From assembly GCA_027186245.1 (NCBI GenBank), contig CP114483.1:10932220-10996219 (forward strand): a stretch of DNA of 64,000 nucleotides. The letters are read 5' to 3'. Under the pieces are notes generated by a model. It saw only the letters and a list, made by a program, of their open reading frames with translations, was not told where the DNA came from and searched no databases. Shown in pieces: positions 47,100-60,566 of this stretch (position 1 is its first letter; every line of letters begins with the position of its first letter). This DNA is from Coriaria nepalensis (taxonomy: Eukaryota; Streptophyta; Magnoliopsida; Cucurbitales; Coriariaceae). A program made the position numbers and the translations under genes.

Positions 47100-50000
47100 C
47101 GTCTCTTGAAGTCAGGAAATCATTCTAAATTAATCCGAACGAATTCTATTTTCGCCCTTCAAACATGATTTTCTTACATAACTTGCAATTAATCTATTGA
47201 AGACAACAACGCATTCCTTTAGCCTTAAAAAGCGTGTCATTCAATCTTTTCATGTCATTAAATTATTTGAAAGCACGTCGAACCAATTTTATGTTTGCAT
47301 TTAGAACACGACTTTCATGCATAACTTGCAAATGATCTATTGAAGAAAACTATGTATTTTTTTAGCCTTAAAGTCATATTATTGCGTCTCTTTTAGTCAT
47401 TAAATCATTCAAAATCACTTCATACGAAATTCGCACTTTAAACATGACTTTCGTGCATAACTTGCCGTTGATCGATTCAATGCAACAACGCATTTCTTTA
47501 GCCTTAAAATCATGTCATTGAGTCTCTTGTAGTCATGAAATCATTCTAAATTAATCCGAACGAATTCTATTTTCGCCCTTCAAACATGATTTTCTTACAT
47601 AACTTGCAATTATTGTATTGAAGACAACAATGCATTCCTTTAGCCTTAAAAAGCATGTCATTCAGTCTTTTCATGTCATTAAATTGTTTGAAAGCACGTC
47701 GAACCAATTCTATGTTTGCATTTAAAACAAGACTTTCATGCATAACTTGCAAATGATCTATTGAAGAAAACTATGCATTTTTTTAGCCTTAAAGTCGTAT
47801 TATTGCGTCTCTTTTAGTCATTAAATCATTCAAAATCACTTCGTACGAAATTCGCAGTTTAAACATGACTTTCGTGCATAACTTGCCGTTGATCGGTTCA
47901 AGGCAACAACGCATTTGTTTAGCCTTAAAATCATTTCATTGAGTCTCTTGTAGTCATGAAATCATTCTAAATTAATCCGTACAAATTCTATTTTCGCCCT
48001 TCAAACATGATTTTCTTACATAACTTGCAATTAATCTATTGAAGACAACAATGCATTCCTTTAGCCTTAAAAAGCATGTCATTCAGTCTCTTCATGTCAT
48101 TAAATTGTTTGGAAGCACGTCGAAGCAATTCTATGTTTGCATTTAAAACACGACTTTCATGCATAACTTCCAAATGATCTATTGAAGAAAACTGTGCATT
48201 TTTTTGGCCTTAAAGTCGTATTATTGCGTCTCTTTTGGTCATTAAATCATTCAAAATCACTTCGTACGAAATTCGCAGTTTAAACATGACTTTCGTGCAT
48301 AACTTGCCGTTGATCAATTCAAGGCAACAACGCATTTGTTTAGCCTTAAAATCATTTCATTGAGTCTCTTCTAGTCATGAAATCATTCTAAATTAATCCG
48401 AACGAATTCTATTTTCGCCCTTCAAACATGATTTTCTTACATAACGTGCAATTAATCTATTAAAGACAACAATGCATTCCTTTAGCCTTAAAAAGCATCT
48501 CATTCAGTCTTTTCATGTCATTAAATTGCTTGAAACCACGTCGAACCAATTCTATGTTTGCATTTAAAACACGACTTTCATGCATAACTTGCAAATGATC
48601 TATTGAAGAAAACTGTGCATTTTTTTAGCCTTAAAGTCGTATTATTGCATCTCTTTTAGTCGTTAAATCAATCAAAATCACTTCGTACGAAATTCACAGT
48701 TTAAACATGACTTTCGTGCATAACTTGCCGTCGATCGATTCAAGGCAACAACGCATTTGTTTAGCCTTAAAATCATTTCATTGAGTCTCTTGTAGTCATG
48801 AAATCATTCTAAATTAATCCGAACGAATTCTATTTTCGCCCTTCAAACATGATTTTCTTACATAACTTGCAATTAATCTATTGAAGACAACAATGCATTC
48901 CTTTAGCCTTAAAAAGCATGTCATTCAGTCTCTTCATGTCATTAAATTGTTTGGAAGCACGTCGAACCAATTCTATGTTTGCATTTAAAACACGACTTTC
49001 ATGCATAACTTCCAAATGATCTATTGAAGAAAACTATGCATTTTTTTAGCCTTAAAGTCGTATTATTGCATCTCTTTTAGTCGTTAAATCATTCAAAATC
49101 ACTTCGTACGAAATTCGCAGTTTAAACATGACTTTCGTGCATAACTTGCCGTTGATCGATTCAAGGCAACAACGCATTTGTTTAGCCTTAAAATCATGTC
49201 CTTGAGTCTCTTGTAGTCATGAAATCATTCTAAATTAATCCGAACGAATTCTATTTTCGCCCTTCAAACATGATTTTCTTACATAACTTGCAATTAATCT
49301 ATTGAAGACAACAATGCATTCCTTTAGCCTTAAGAAGCATGTCATTCAGTCTCTTCATGTCATTAAATTGTTTGGAAGCACGTCGAACCAATTCTCTGTT
49401 TGCATTTAAAACACGACTTTCATTCATAACTTGCAAATGATCTATTGAAGAAAACTATTCATTTTTTTAGCCTTAAAGTCGTATTATTGCATCTCTTTTA
49501 GTCGTTAAATCATTCAAAATCACTTCGTACGAAATTCGCAGTTTAAACATGACTTCCGTGCATAACTTGCCGTTGATCGATTCAAGGCAACAACACATTT
49601 GTTTAGCCTTAAAATCATGTCATTGAGTCTCTTGTAGTCATGAAATCATTCTAAATTAATCCGAACGAATTCTATTTTCGCCCTTCAAACATGATTTTCT
49701 TACATAACTTGCAATTAATCTATTGAAGACAACAATGCATTCCTTTAGCCTTAAAAAGCATGTCATTTAGTCTTTTCATGTCATTAAATTGTTTGGAAGC
49801 ACGTCGAACCAATTCTATGTTTGCATTTAAAACACGACTTTCATGCATAACTTGCAAATGATCTATTGAAGAAAACTATGCATTTTTTTAGCCTTAAAGT
49901 CGTATTATTGCATCTCTTTTAGTCGTTAAATCATTCAAAATCACTTCGTACGAAATTCACAGTTTAAACATGACTTTCGTGCATAACTTGCCGTCGATCG

Positions 50001-51309
50001 ATTCAAGGCAACAACGCATTTGTTTAGCTTTAAAATCATTTCATTGAGTCTCTTGTAGTCATGAAATCATTCTAAATTAATCCGAACGAATTCTATTTTC
50101 GCCCTTCAAACATGATTTTCTTACATAACTTGCAATTAATCTATTGAAGACAACAATGCATTCCTTTAGCCTTAAAAAGCATGTCATTCAGTCTCTTCAT
50201 GTCATTAAATTGTTTGGAAGCACGTCGAACCAATTCTATGTTTGCATTTAAAACACGACTTTCATGCATAACTTCCAAATGATCTATTGAAGAAAACTAT
50301 GCATTTTTTTAGCCTTAAAGTCGTATTATTGCATCTCCTTTAGTCGTTAAATCATTCAAAATCACTTCGTACGAAATTCGTAGTTTAAACATGACTTTCG
50401 TGCATAACTTGCCATTGATCGACTCAAGGCAACAACACATTTGTTTAGCCTTAAAATCATGTCATTGAGTCTCTTGTAGTCATGAAATCATTCTAAATTA
50501 ATCCGAACGAATTCTATTTTCGCCCTTCAAACATGATTTTCTTACAGAACTTGCAATTAATCTATTGAAGACAACAATGCATTCCTTTAGCCTTAAAAAG
50601 AATGTCATTCAGTCTCTTCATGTCATTAAATTGTTTGGAAGCACGTCGAAGCAATTCTATGTTTGCATTTAAAACACGACTTTCATGCATAACTTGCAAA
50701 TGATCTATTGAAGAAAACTACGCATTTGTTTAGACTTAAAGTCGTATTATTGCGTGTCTTTTAGTCATTAAATCATTCAAAATCACTTCGTACGAAATTC
50801 GCACTTTAAACATGACTTTCGTGCATAACTTGCCGTTAATCGATTCAAGGCAACAACGCATTTGTTTAGCCTTAAAATCATTTCATTGAGTCTCTTGTAG
50901 TCATGAAATCATTCTAAATTAATCCGAACGAATTCTATTTTCGCCCTTCAAACATGATTTTCTTACATAACTTGCAATTAATCTATTGAAGACAACAATG
51001 CATTCCTTTAGCCTTAAAAAGCATGTCATTCATTCTCTTCATGTCATTAAATTGTTTGAAACCACGTCGAACCAATTCTATGTTCGCATTTAAAACACGA
51101 CTTTCATGCATAACTTGCAAATGATCTATTGAAGAAAACTATTCATTTTTCTAGCCTTAAAGTCGTATTATTGCGTCTCTTTTAGTCATTAAATCATTCA
51201 AAATCACTTCGTACGAAATTCGCAGTTTAAACATGACTTTCGTGCATAACTTGCCGTTGATCGATTCAAGGCAACAACGCATTTGTTTAGCCTTAAAATC
51301 ATGTCATTG

Positions 51310-51452
51310 AGTCTCTTGTAGTCATGAAATCATTCTAAATTAATCCGAACGAATTCTATTTTCGCCCTTCAAACATGATTTTCTTACATAACTTGCAATT
51401 AATCTATTGAAGACAACAATGCATTCCTTTAGCCTTAAAAAGCATGTCATTT
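51310..51452 (+). repeat. Subunit A, subfamily 2 (representative copy, 143 bp)
   Basis: This is homologous to subunit A of subfamily 1 and has the same length. The dyad of the other family is broken here (ATCCGAACGAATTC), while the EcoRI site remains. The 3' part reads GCATTCCTTTAGCC in place of GCATTATTTTA. A variant with CGTATTC in place of CGAATTC marks the X units of the 29-43 kb region. Confidence 0.93.
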
Positions 51453-51594
51453 AGTCTTTTCATGTCATTAAATTGTTTGGAAGCACGTCGAACCAATTCT
51501 ATGTTTGCATTTAAAACACGACTTTCATGCATAACTTGCAAATGATCTATTGAAGAAAACTATGCATTTTTTTAGCCTTAAAGTCGTATTATTG
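51453..51594 (+). repeat. Subunit B, subfamily 2 (representative copy, 142 bp)
   Basis: This is homologous to subunit B of subfamily 1 but one base longer because of TTCATGTCATT against TTCAATCATT. It carries CACGTCGAACC, TATGTTTGCATT, AAAACACGAC and GAAGAAAACTATGC. The change from AACGCG to AACACG, and to AACATG in the 58-63 kb units, fits CpG loss. Confidence 0.93.
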
Positions 51595-51730
51595 CGTCTC
51601 TTTTAGTCATTAAATCATTCAAAATCACTTCGTACGAAATTCACAGTTTAAACATGACTTTCGTGCATAACTTGCCGTTGATCGATTCAAGGCAACAACG
51701 CATTTGTTTAGCCTTAAAATCATGTCATTG
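51595..51730 (+). repeat. Subunit C, subfamily 2 (representative copy, 136 bp)
   Basis: This has the same length as C of subfamily 1. It carries a perfect 10 bp palindrome TTCGTACGAA at 51629-51638 and a perfect 8 bp palindrome GTTTAAAC at 51646-51653, followed by CTTGCCGTTGATCGATTC. Both palindromes recur in most units of the block; the second is lost in copies reading CACTTTAAAC. Subunit C is absent from three units at 44-47 kb. Confidence 0.93.
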
Positions 51731-54700
51731 AGTCTCTTGTAGTCATGAAATCATTCTAAATTAATCCGAACGAATTCTATTTTCGCCCTTCAAACATGAT
51801 TTTCTCACAGAACTTGCAATTAATCTATTGAAGACAACAATGCATTCCTTTAGCCTTAAAAAGCATGTCATTCAGTCTGTTCATGTCATTAAATTGTTTG
51901 AAAGCACGTCGAACCAATTCTATGTTTGCATTTAAAACACGACTTTCATGCATAACATGCAAATGATCTATTGAAGAAAACTATGCATTTTTTTAGCCTT
52001 AAAGTCGTATTATTGCGTCTCTTTTAGTCATTAAATCATTCAAAATCACTTCGTACGAAATTCGCACTTTAAACATGACTTTCATACATAACTTGCCGTT
52101 GATCGATTCAAGGCAACAACGCATTTGTTTAGCCTTAAAATCGTGTCATTGAGTCTCTTGTAGTCATGAAATCATTCTAAATTAATCCGAACGAATTCTA
52201 TTTTCGCCCTTCAAACATGATTTTCTTACATAACTTTCAATTAATCTATTGAAGACAACAATGCATTCCTTTAGCCTTAAAAAGCATGTCATTCAATCTT
52301 TTCATGTCATTAAATTGTTTGAAAGCACGTCGAACCAATTCTATTTTTGCATTTAAAACACGACTTTCATGCATAACTTGCAAATGATCTATTGAAGAAA
52401 ACTATTCATTTTTTTAGCCTTAAAGTCGTATTATTGCGTCTCTTTTAGTCATTAAATCATTCAAAATCACTTCGTACGAAATTCGCACTTTAAACATGAC
52501 TTTCGTGCATAACATGCCGTTGATCGATTCAAGGCAACAACGCATTTGTTTAGCCTTAAAATCATGTCATTGAGTCTCTTGTAGTCATGAAATCATTCTA
52601 AATTAATCCGAACGAATTCTATTTTCGCCCTTCAAACATGATTTTCTTACATAACTTGCAATTAATCTATTGAAGACAACAATGCATTCCTTTAGCCTTA
52701 AAAAGCATGTCATTCAGTCTTTTCATGTCATTAAATTTTTTGAAAGCACGTCGAACCAATTCTATGTTTGCATTTAAAACACGACTTTCATGCATAACTT
52801 GCAAATGATCTATTGAAAAAAACTATGCATTTTTTTAGCCTTAAAGTCGTATTATTGCATCTCTTTTAGTCATTAAATCATTCAAAATCACTTCGTACGA
52901 AATTCACAGTTTAAACATGACTTTCGTGCATAACTTGCCGTTGATCGATTCAAGGCAACAACGCATTTGTTTAGCCTTAAAATCATGTCATTGAGTCTCT
53001 TGTAGTCATGAAATCATTCTAAATTAATCCGAACGAATTCTATTTTAGCCCTTCAAACATGATTTTCTTACATAAGTTGCAATTAATCTATTGAAGACAA
53101 CAATGCATTCCTTTAGCCTTAAAAAGCATGTCATTCAGTCTTTTCATGTCATTAAATTGTTTGCAAGCACGTCGAACCAATTCTATGTTTGCATTTAAAA
53201 CACGACTTTCATGCATAACTTGCAAATGATCTATTGAAGAAAACTATTCATTTTTTTAGCCTTAAAGTCGTATTATTGCGTCTCTTTTAGTCATTAAATC
53301 ATTCAAAATCACTTCGTACGAAATTCGCACTTTAAACATGACTTTCGTGCATAACTTGCCGTTGATCGATTCAAGGCAGCAACGCATTTGTTTAGCTTAA
53401 AATCATGTCATTGAGTCTCTTGTAGTCATGAAATCATTCTAAATTAATCCGAACGAATTCTATTTTAGCCCTTCAAACATGATTTTCTTATAGAACTTGC
53501 AATTAATCTATTGAAGACAACAATGCATTCCTTTAGCCTTAAAAAGCATGTCATTCAGTCTTTTCATGTCATTAAATTGTTTGAAAGCACGTCGAACCAA
53601 TTCTATGTTTGCATTTAAATCACGACTTTCATGCATAACTTGCAAATGATCTACTGAAGAAAACTATGCATTTTTTTAGCCTTAAAGTCGTATTATTGCG
53701 TCTCTTTTAGTCATTAAATCATTCAAAATCACTTCGTACGAAATTCGCACTTTAAACATGACTTTCATGCATAACTTGCCGTTGATCGATTCAAGGCAAC
53801 AACGCATTTGTTTAGCCTTAAAATCATTTCATTGAGTCTCTTGTAGTCATGAAATCATTCAAAATTAATCCGAACGAATTCTATTTTCGCCCTTCAAACA
53901 TGATTTTCTTACATAACTTGCAATTAATCTATTGAAGACAACAATGCATTCCTTCAGCCTTAAGAAGCATGTCATTCAGTCTTTTCATGTCATTAAGTTG
54001 TTTGAAAGCACGTCGAACCAATTTTATGTTTGCATTTAAAACACGACTTTCATGCATTACTTGCAAATGATCTATTGAAGAAAACTACGCATTTGTTTAG
54101 ACTTAAAGTCGTATTATTGCGTCTCTTTTAGTCATTAAATCATTCAAAATCACTTCGTACGAAATTCGCACTTTAAACATGACTTTCGTGCATAACTTGT
54201 CGTTGATCGATTCAAGGCAACAACGCATTTGCTCAGCCTTAAAATCATGTCATTGAGTCTCTTATAGTCATGAAATCATTCTAAATTAATCCGAACGAAT
54301 TCTATTTTCGCCCTTCAAACATGATTTTCTTACATAACTTGCAATTAATCTATTGAAGACAACAATGCATTCCTTTAGCCTTAAAAAGCATGTCATTCAG
54401 TCTTTTCATGTCATTAAATTGTTTGAAAGTACGTCGAACCAATTCTATGTTTGCATTTAAAACACGACTTTCATGCATAACTTACAAATGATCTATTGAA
54501 GAAAACTACGCATTTGTTTAGACTTAAAGTCGTATTATTGCGTCTCTTTTAGTCATTAAATCATTCAAAATCACTTCGTACGAAATTCGCACTTTAAACA
54601 TGACTTTCGTGCATAACTTGTCGTTGATCGATTCAAGGCAACAACGCATTTGTTTAGCCTTAAAATCATGTCATTGAGTCTCTTGTAGCCATGAAATCAT

Positions 54701-57700
54701 AATAAATTAATCCGAACGAATTCTATTTTCGCCCTTCAAACATGATTTTCTTACATAACTTGCAATTAATCTATTAAAGACAACAATGCATTCCTTTAGC
54801 CTTAAAAAGCATGTCATTCAGTCTTTTCATGTCATTAAATTGTTTGGAAGCACGTCGAACCAATTCTATGTTTGCATTTAAAACACGACTTTCATGCATA
54901 ACTTGCGAATGATCTATTGAAGAAAACTATGCATTTTTTTAGCTTCAAAGTCGTATCATTGCGTCTCTTTTAGTCATTAAATCATTCAAAATCACTTCGT
55001 ACGAAATTCGCACTTTAAACATGACTTTCGTGCATAACTTGCCGTTGATCGATTCAAGGCAACAACGCATTTGTTTAGCCTTAAAATCATGTCATTGAGT
55101 CTCTTATAGTCATGAAATCATTCTAAATTAATCCGAACGAATTCTATTTTCGCCCTTCAAACATGATTTTCTTACATAACTTGCAATTAATCTATTGAAG
55201 ACAACAATGCATTCCTTTAGCCTTAAAAAGCATGTCATTCAGTCTTTTCATGTCATTAAATTGTTTGAAAGCACGTCGAACCAATTCTATGTTTGCATTT
55301 AAAACACGACTTTCATGCATAACTTGCAAATGATCTATTGAAGAAAACTATTCATTTTTTTAGCCTTAAAGTCGTATTATTGCGTCTCTTTTAGTCATTA
55401 AATCATTCAAAATCACTTCGTACGAAATTCGAACTTTAAACATGACTTTCGTGCATAACTTGCGGTTGATCGATTCAAGGCAACAACGCATTTGTTTAGC
55501 CTTAAAATCATGTCATTGAGTCTCTTGTAGTCATGAAATCATTCTAAATTAATCCGAACGAATTCTATTTTCGCCCTTCAAACATGATTTTCTTACATAA
55601 CTTGCAATTAATCTATTGAAGACAACAATGCATTCCTTTAGCTTTAAAAAGCATGTCATTCAGTCTTTTCATGTCATTAAATTGTTTGAAAGCACGTCGA
55701 ACCAATTCTATGTTTGCATTTAAAACACGACTTTCATGCATAACTTACAAATGATCTATTGAAGAAAACTACGCATTTTTTTAGCTTGAAAGTCGTATCA
55801 TTGCGTCTCTTTTAGTCATTAAATCATTCAAAATCAATTCGTACGAAATTCGCAGTTTAAACATGACTTTCGTGCATAACTTGTCGTTGATCGATTCAAG
55901 GCAACAACGCATTTGTTCAGCCTTAAAATCATGTCATTGAGTCTCTTATAGTCATGAAATCATTCTAAATTAATCCGAACGAATTCTATTTTCGCCCTTC
56001 AAACATGATTTTCTTACATAACTTGCAATTAATCTATTGAAGACAACAATGCATTCCTTTAGCCTTAAAAAGCATGTCATTCAGTCTTTTCATGTCATTA
56101 AATTGTTTGAAAGTACGTCGAACCAATTCTATGTTTGCATTTAAAACACGACTTTCATGCATAACTTGCGAATGATCTATTGAAGAAAACTATGCATTTT
56201 TTTAGCTTGAAAGTCGTATCATTGCGTCTCTTTTAGTCATTAAATCATTCAAAATCACTTGTACGAAATTCGCAGTTTAAACATGACTTTCGTGCATAAC
56301 TTGCCGTTGATCGATTCAAGGCAACAACGCATTTGTTTAGCCTTAAAATCATGTCATTAAGTCTCTTGTAGTCCTGAAATCATTCTAAATTAATCCGAAC
56401 GAATTCTATTTTCGCCCTTCAAACATGATTTTCTTACATAACTTTCAATTAATCTATTGAAGACAACAATGCATTCCTTTAGCCTTAAAAAGCATGTCAT
56501 TCAGTCTTTTCATGTCATTAAATTGTTTAAAAGCACGTCGAACCAATTCTATGTTTGCATTTAAAACACGACTTTCATGCATTACTTGCAAATGATCTAT
56601 TGAAGAAAACTGCGCATTTGTTTAGACTTAAAGTCGTATTATTGCGTCTCTTTTAGTCATTAAATCATTCAAAATCACTTCGTACGAAATTCGCACTTTA
56701 AACATGACTTTCGTACATAACCGGCCGTTGATCGAATCAAGGCAACAACGCATTTGTTTAGCCTTAAAATCATTTCATTGAGTCTCTTGTAGTCATGAAA
56801 TCATTCTAAATTAATCCGAACGAATTCTATTTTCGCCCTTCAAACATGATTTTCTTACATAACTTGCAATTAATCTATTGAAGACAACAATGCATTCCTT
56901 TAGCCTTAAAAAGCATGTCATTCAGTCTTTTCATGTCATTAAATTGTTTGAGAGCACGTCGAACCAATTCTATGTTTGCATTTAAAACACGACTTTCATG
57001 CATAACTTGCAAATGATCTATTGAAGAAAATTATGCATTTTTTTAGCCTTAAAGTCGTATTATTGCGTCTCTTTTAGTCATTAAATCATTCAAAATCACT
57101 TCGTATGAAATTCGCACCTTAAGCATGACTTTCGTGCATAACTTGCCGTTGATCGATTCAAGGCAACAACGCATATGTTTAGCCTTAAAATCAAGTTATT
57201 TAGTCTCTTGTAGTCATGAAATCATTCTAAATTAATCCGAACGAATTCTATTTTCGCCCTTCAAACATGATTTTATTACATAACTTTCAATTCATCCATT
57301 GAAGACAACAATGCATTCCTTTAGCCTTAAAAAGCGTGTCATTCAGTCTTTTCATGTCATTAAATTGTTTGAAAGCACGTCGAACCAATTCTATGTTTGC
57401 ATTTAAAACACGACTTTCAGGCATAACTTGCAAATGATCTATTGAAGAAAACTACGCCTTTTTTTAGCCTTAAAGTCGTATTATTGCGTCTCTTTTAGTC
57501 ATTAAATCATTCAAAATCACTTCGTATGAAATTCGCACTTTAAACATGACTTTCGTACATAACTTGCCGTTGATCGATTCAAGGCAACAACGCATTTGTT
57601 TAGCCTTAAAATCATTTCATTGAGTCTCTTGTAGTCATGAAATCATTCTAAATTAATCCGAACGAATTCTATTTTCGCCCTTCAAACATGATTTTCTTAC

Positions 57701-58463
57701 ATAACTTGCAATTAATCTATTGAAGACAACAATGCATTCCTTTAGCCTTAAAAAGCATGTCATTCATTCTCTTCATGTCATTAAATTGTTTGAAACCACG
57801 TCGAACCAATTCTATGTTCGCATTTAAAACACGACTTTCATGCATAACTTGCAAATGATCTATTGAAGAAAACTATACATTTTTTAGCCTTAAAGTCGTA
57901 CTATTGCGTCTCTTTTAGTCATTAAATCATTCAAAATCACTTCGTACGAAATTCGCCGTTTAAACAGGACTTTCATGCATAACTTGTCGTTGATCGATTC
58001 AAGGCAACAACGCGTTTGTTTAGCCTTAAAATCATGTCATTGAGTCTCTTATAGTCATGAAATCATTCTAAATTAATCCGAGTGAATTCTATTTTCGCCC
58101 TTCAAACATGATTTTCTTACATAACTTGCAATTAATCTATTGAAGACAACAATGCATTCCTTTAGCCTTAAAAAGCATGTCATTCAGTCTCTTCATGTCA
58201 TTAAATTGTTTGAAAGCACGTCGAACGAATTCTATGTTTGCATTTAAAACACGACTTTCATGCATAACTTGCAAATGATCTATTGAAGAAAACTATGCAT
58301 TTTTTTAGCCTTAAAGTCGTATTATTGTGTCTCTTTTAGTCATTAAATCATTCAAAATCACTTCGTACGAAATTCGCAGTTTAAACATGACTTTCGTGCA
58401 TAACTTGCCGTTGATCGATTCAAGGCAACAACGCATTCGTTTAGCCTTAAAATCATTTCATTG

Positions 58464-60566
58464 AGTCTCTTGTAGAGATGAAATCATTCTAAATTAATCC
58501 GAACGAATTCTATTTTCGCCCTTCAAACATGATTTTCTTACATAACTTGCAATTAATCTATTGAAGACAACAATGCATTCCTTTAGCCCTAAAAAGCATG
58601 TCATTCAGTCTTTTCATGTCATTAAATTGTTTGAAAGCACGTCGAACCAATTCTATGTTTGCATTTAAAACATGACTTTCATGCATAACTTGCAAATGAT
58701 CTATTGAAGAAAACTGTGCATTTTTTTAGCCTTAAAGTCATATTATTGCGTCTCTTTTAGTCATTAATCATTCAAAATCACTTCGTATGATATTCGCACT
58801 TTAAACATGACTTTCGTGCATAACTTGCCGTTGATCGATTCAAGGCAACAACGCATTGGTTTAGCCTTAAAATCATTTCATTGAGTCTCTTGTAGTGATG
58901 AAATCATTCTAAATTAATCCGAACGAATTCTATTTTCGCCCTTCAAACACGATTTTCTTACATAACTTGCAATTAATCTATTGAAGACAACAATGCATTC
59001 CTTTAGCCCTAAAAAGCATGTCATTCAGTCTTTTCATGCCATTAAATTGTTTGAAAGCACGTCGAACCAATTCTATGTTTGCATTTAAAACATGACTTTC
59101 ATGCATAACTTGCAAATGATCTATTGAAGAAAACTATGCATTTTTTTAGCCTTAAAGTCATATTATTGCGTCTCTTTTAGTCATTAAATCATTCAAAATC
59201 ACTTCGTATGAAATTCGCACTTTAAACATGACTTTCGTGCATAACTTGCCGTTGATCGATTCAAGGCAACAACACATTGGTTTAGCCTTAAAATCATTTC
59301 ATTGAGTCTCTTGTAGTCATGAAATCATTCTAAATTAATCCGAACGAATTCTATTTTCGCCCTTCAAACATGATTTTCTTACATAACTTGCAATTAATCT
59401 ATTGAAGACAACAATGCATTCCTTTAGCCTTAAAAAGCATGTCATTTAGTCTTTTGATGTCATTAAATTGTTTGAAAGCACGTCGAACAAATTCTATGTT
59501 TGCATTTAAAACACGACTTTCATGCATAACTTGCAAATGATCTATTGAAGAAAACTATGCATTTTTTAGCCTTAAAGTCGTATTATTGCGTCTCTTTTAG
59601 TCATTAAATCATTCAAAATCACTTCGTACGAAATTCGCAGTTTAAACATGACTTTCGTGCATAACTTGCCGTTGATCGATTCAAGGCAACAATGCATTTG
59701 TTTCGCCTTAAAATCATGTCATTGAGTCTCTTATAGTCTTGAAGTCATTCTAAATTAATCCGAACGAATTCTATTTTCGCCCTTCAAACATGATTTTCTT
59801 ACATAACTTGCAATTAATCTATTGAAGACAACAATGCATTCCTTTAGCCTTAAAAAGCATGTCATTTAGTCTTTTCATGTCATTAAATTGTTTGAAAGCA
59901 CGTCGAACCAATTCTATGTTTGCATTTAAAACACGACTTTCATGCATAACTTGCAAATGATCTATTGAAGAAAACTATGCATTTTTTTAGCCTTAAAGTC
60001 GTATTATTGCGTCTCTTTTAGTCATTAAATCATTCAAAATCACTTCGTACGAAATTCGCAGTTTAAACATGACTTTCGTGCATAACCTGCCGTTGATCAA
60101 TTCAAGGCAACAACGCATTTGTTTAGCCTTAAAATCATTTCATTGAGTCTCTTGTAGTCATGAACTCATTCTAAATTAATCCGAACGAATTCTATTTTCG
60201 CCCTTCAAACATGATTTTCTTACATAACTTGCAATTAATCTATTGAAGACAACAATGCATTCCTTTAGCCTTAAAAAGCATGTCATTTAGTCTTTTGATG
60301 TCATTAAATTGTTTGAAAGCACGTCGAACCAATTCTATGTTTGCATTTAAAACACGACTTTCATGCATAACTTGCAAATGATCTATTGAAGAAAACTATG
60401 CATTTTTTTAGCCTTAAAGTCGTATTATTGCGTCTCGTTTAGTCATTAAATCATTCAAAATCACTACGTACGAAATTCGCAGTTTAAACATGACTTTCGT
60501 CCATAACTTGCCGTTTATCGATTCAAGGCAACAACGCATTCGTTTAGCCTTAAAATCATTTCATTG
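58464..60566 (+). repeat. Five-unit higher-order repeat a-b-c-d-e, copy 1 (2103 bp)
   Basis: Units: a 58464 (GTAGAGATG, AGCCCTAAAAAGC, AAAACATGAC), b 58884 (GTAGTGATG, AAACACGATTTTC, TTCATGCCATT), c 59305 (CTTTTGATGTC, CGAACAAATTC, short T-run, 420 bp), d 59725 (CTTATAGTCTTGAAGTC), e 60146 (GAACTCATTC). Unit a has a two-base loss (GTCATTAATCATTC) and GTATGATATTCGC. No gene. Confidence 0.88.

Larger units (their letters stand above)
47100..58463 (+). repeat. 27 mixed subfamily 2 units without a clear higher-order period
   Basis: Unit starts follow 421 bp steps (47100, 47521, 47942 ... 58043) with 420 bp units at 52994, 55940 and 57623 caused by single-base losses (for example GTTTAGCTTAAAATC near 53390). 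Variants such as ACTTCCAAATG, TTGCATCTCTTTTAGTCG, CGCACTTTAAAC, ACTATTCATTT and CTACGCATTTGTTTAGAC are shuffled between units with no fixed order that I could find. No gene or foreign insertion is seen. Confidence 0.8.

Noticed and set aside
47567..47752. Isolated minus-strand 61-codon frame
   Set aside because: Same frame as in the X units, open here by a few substitutions; it is repeat text.
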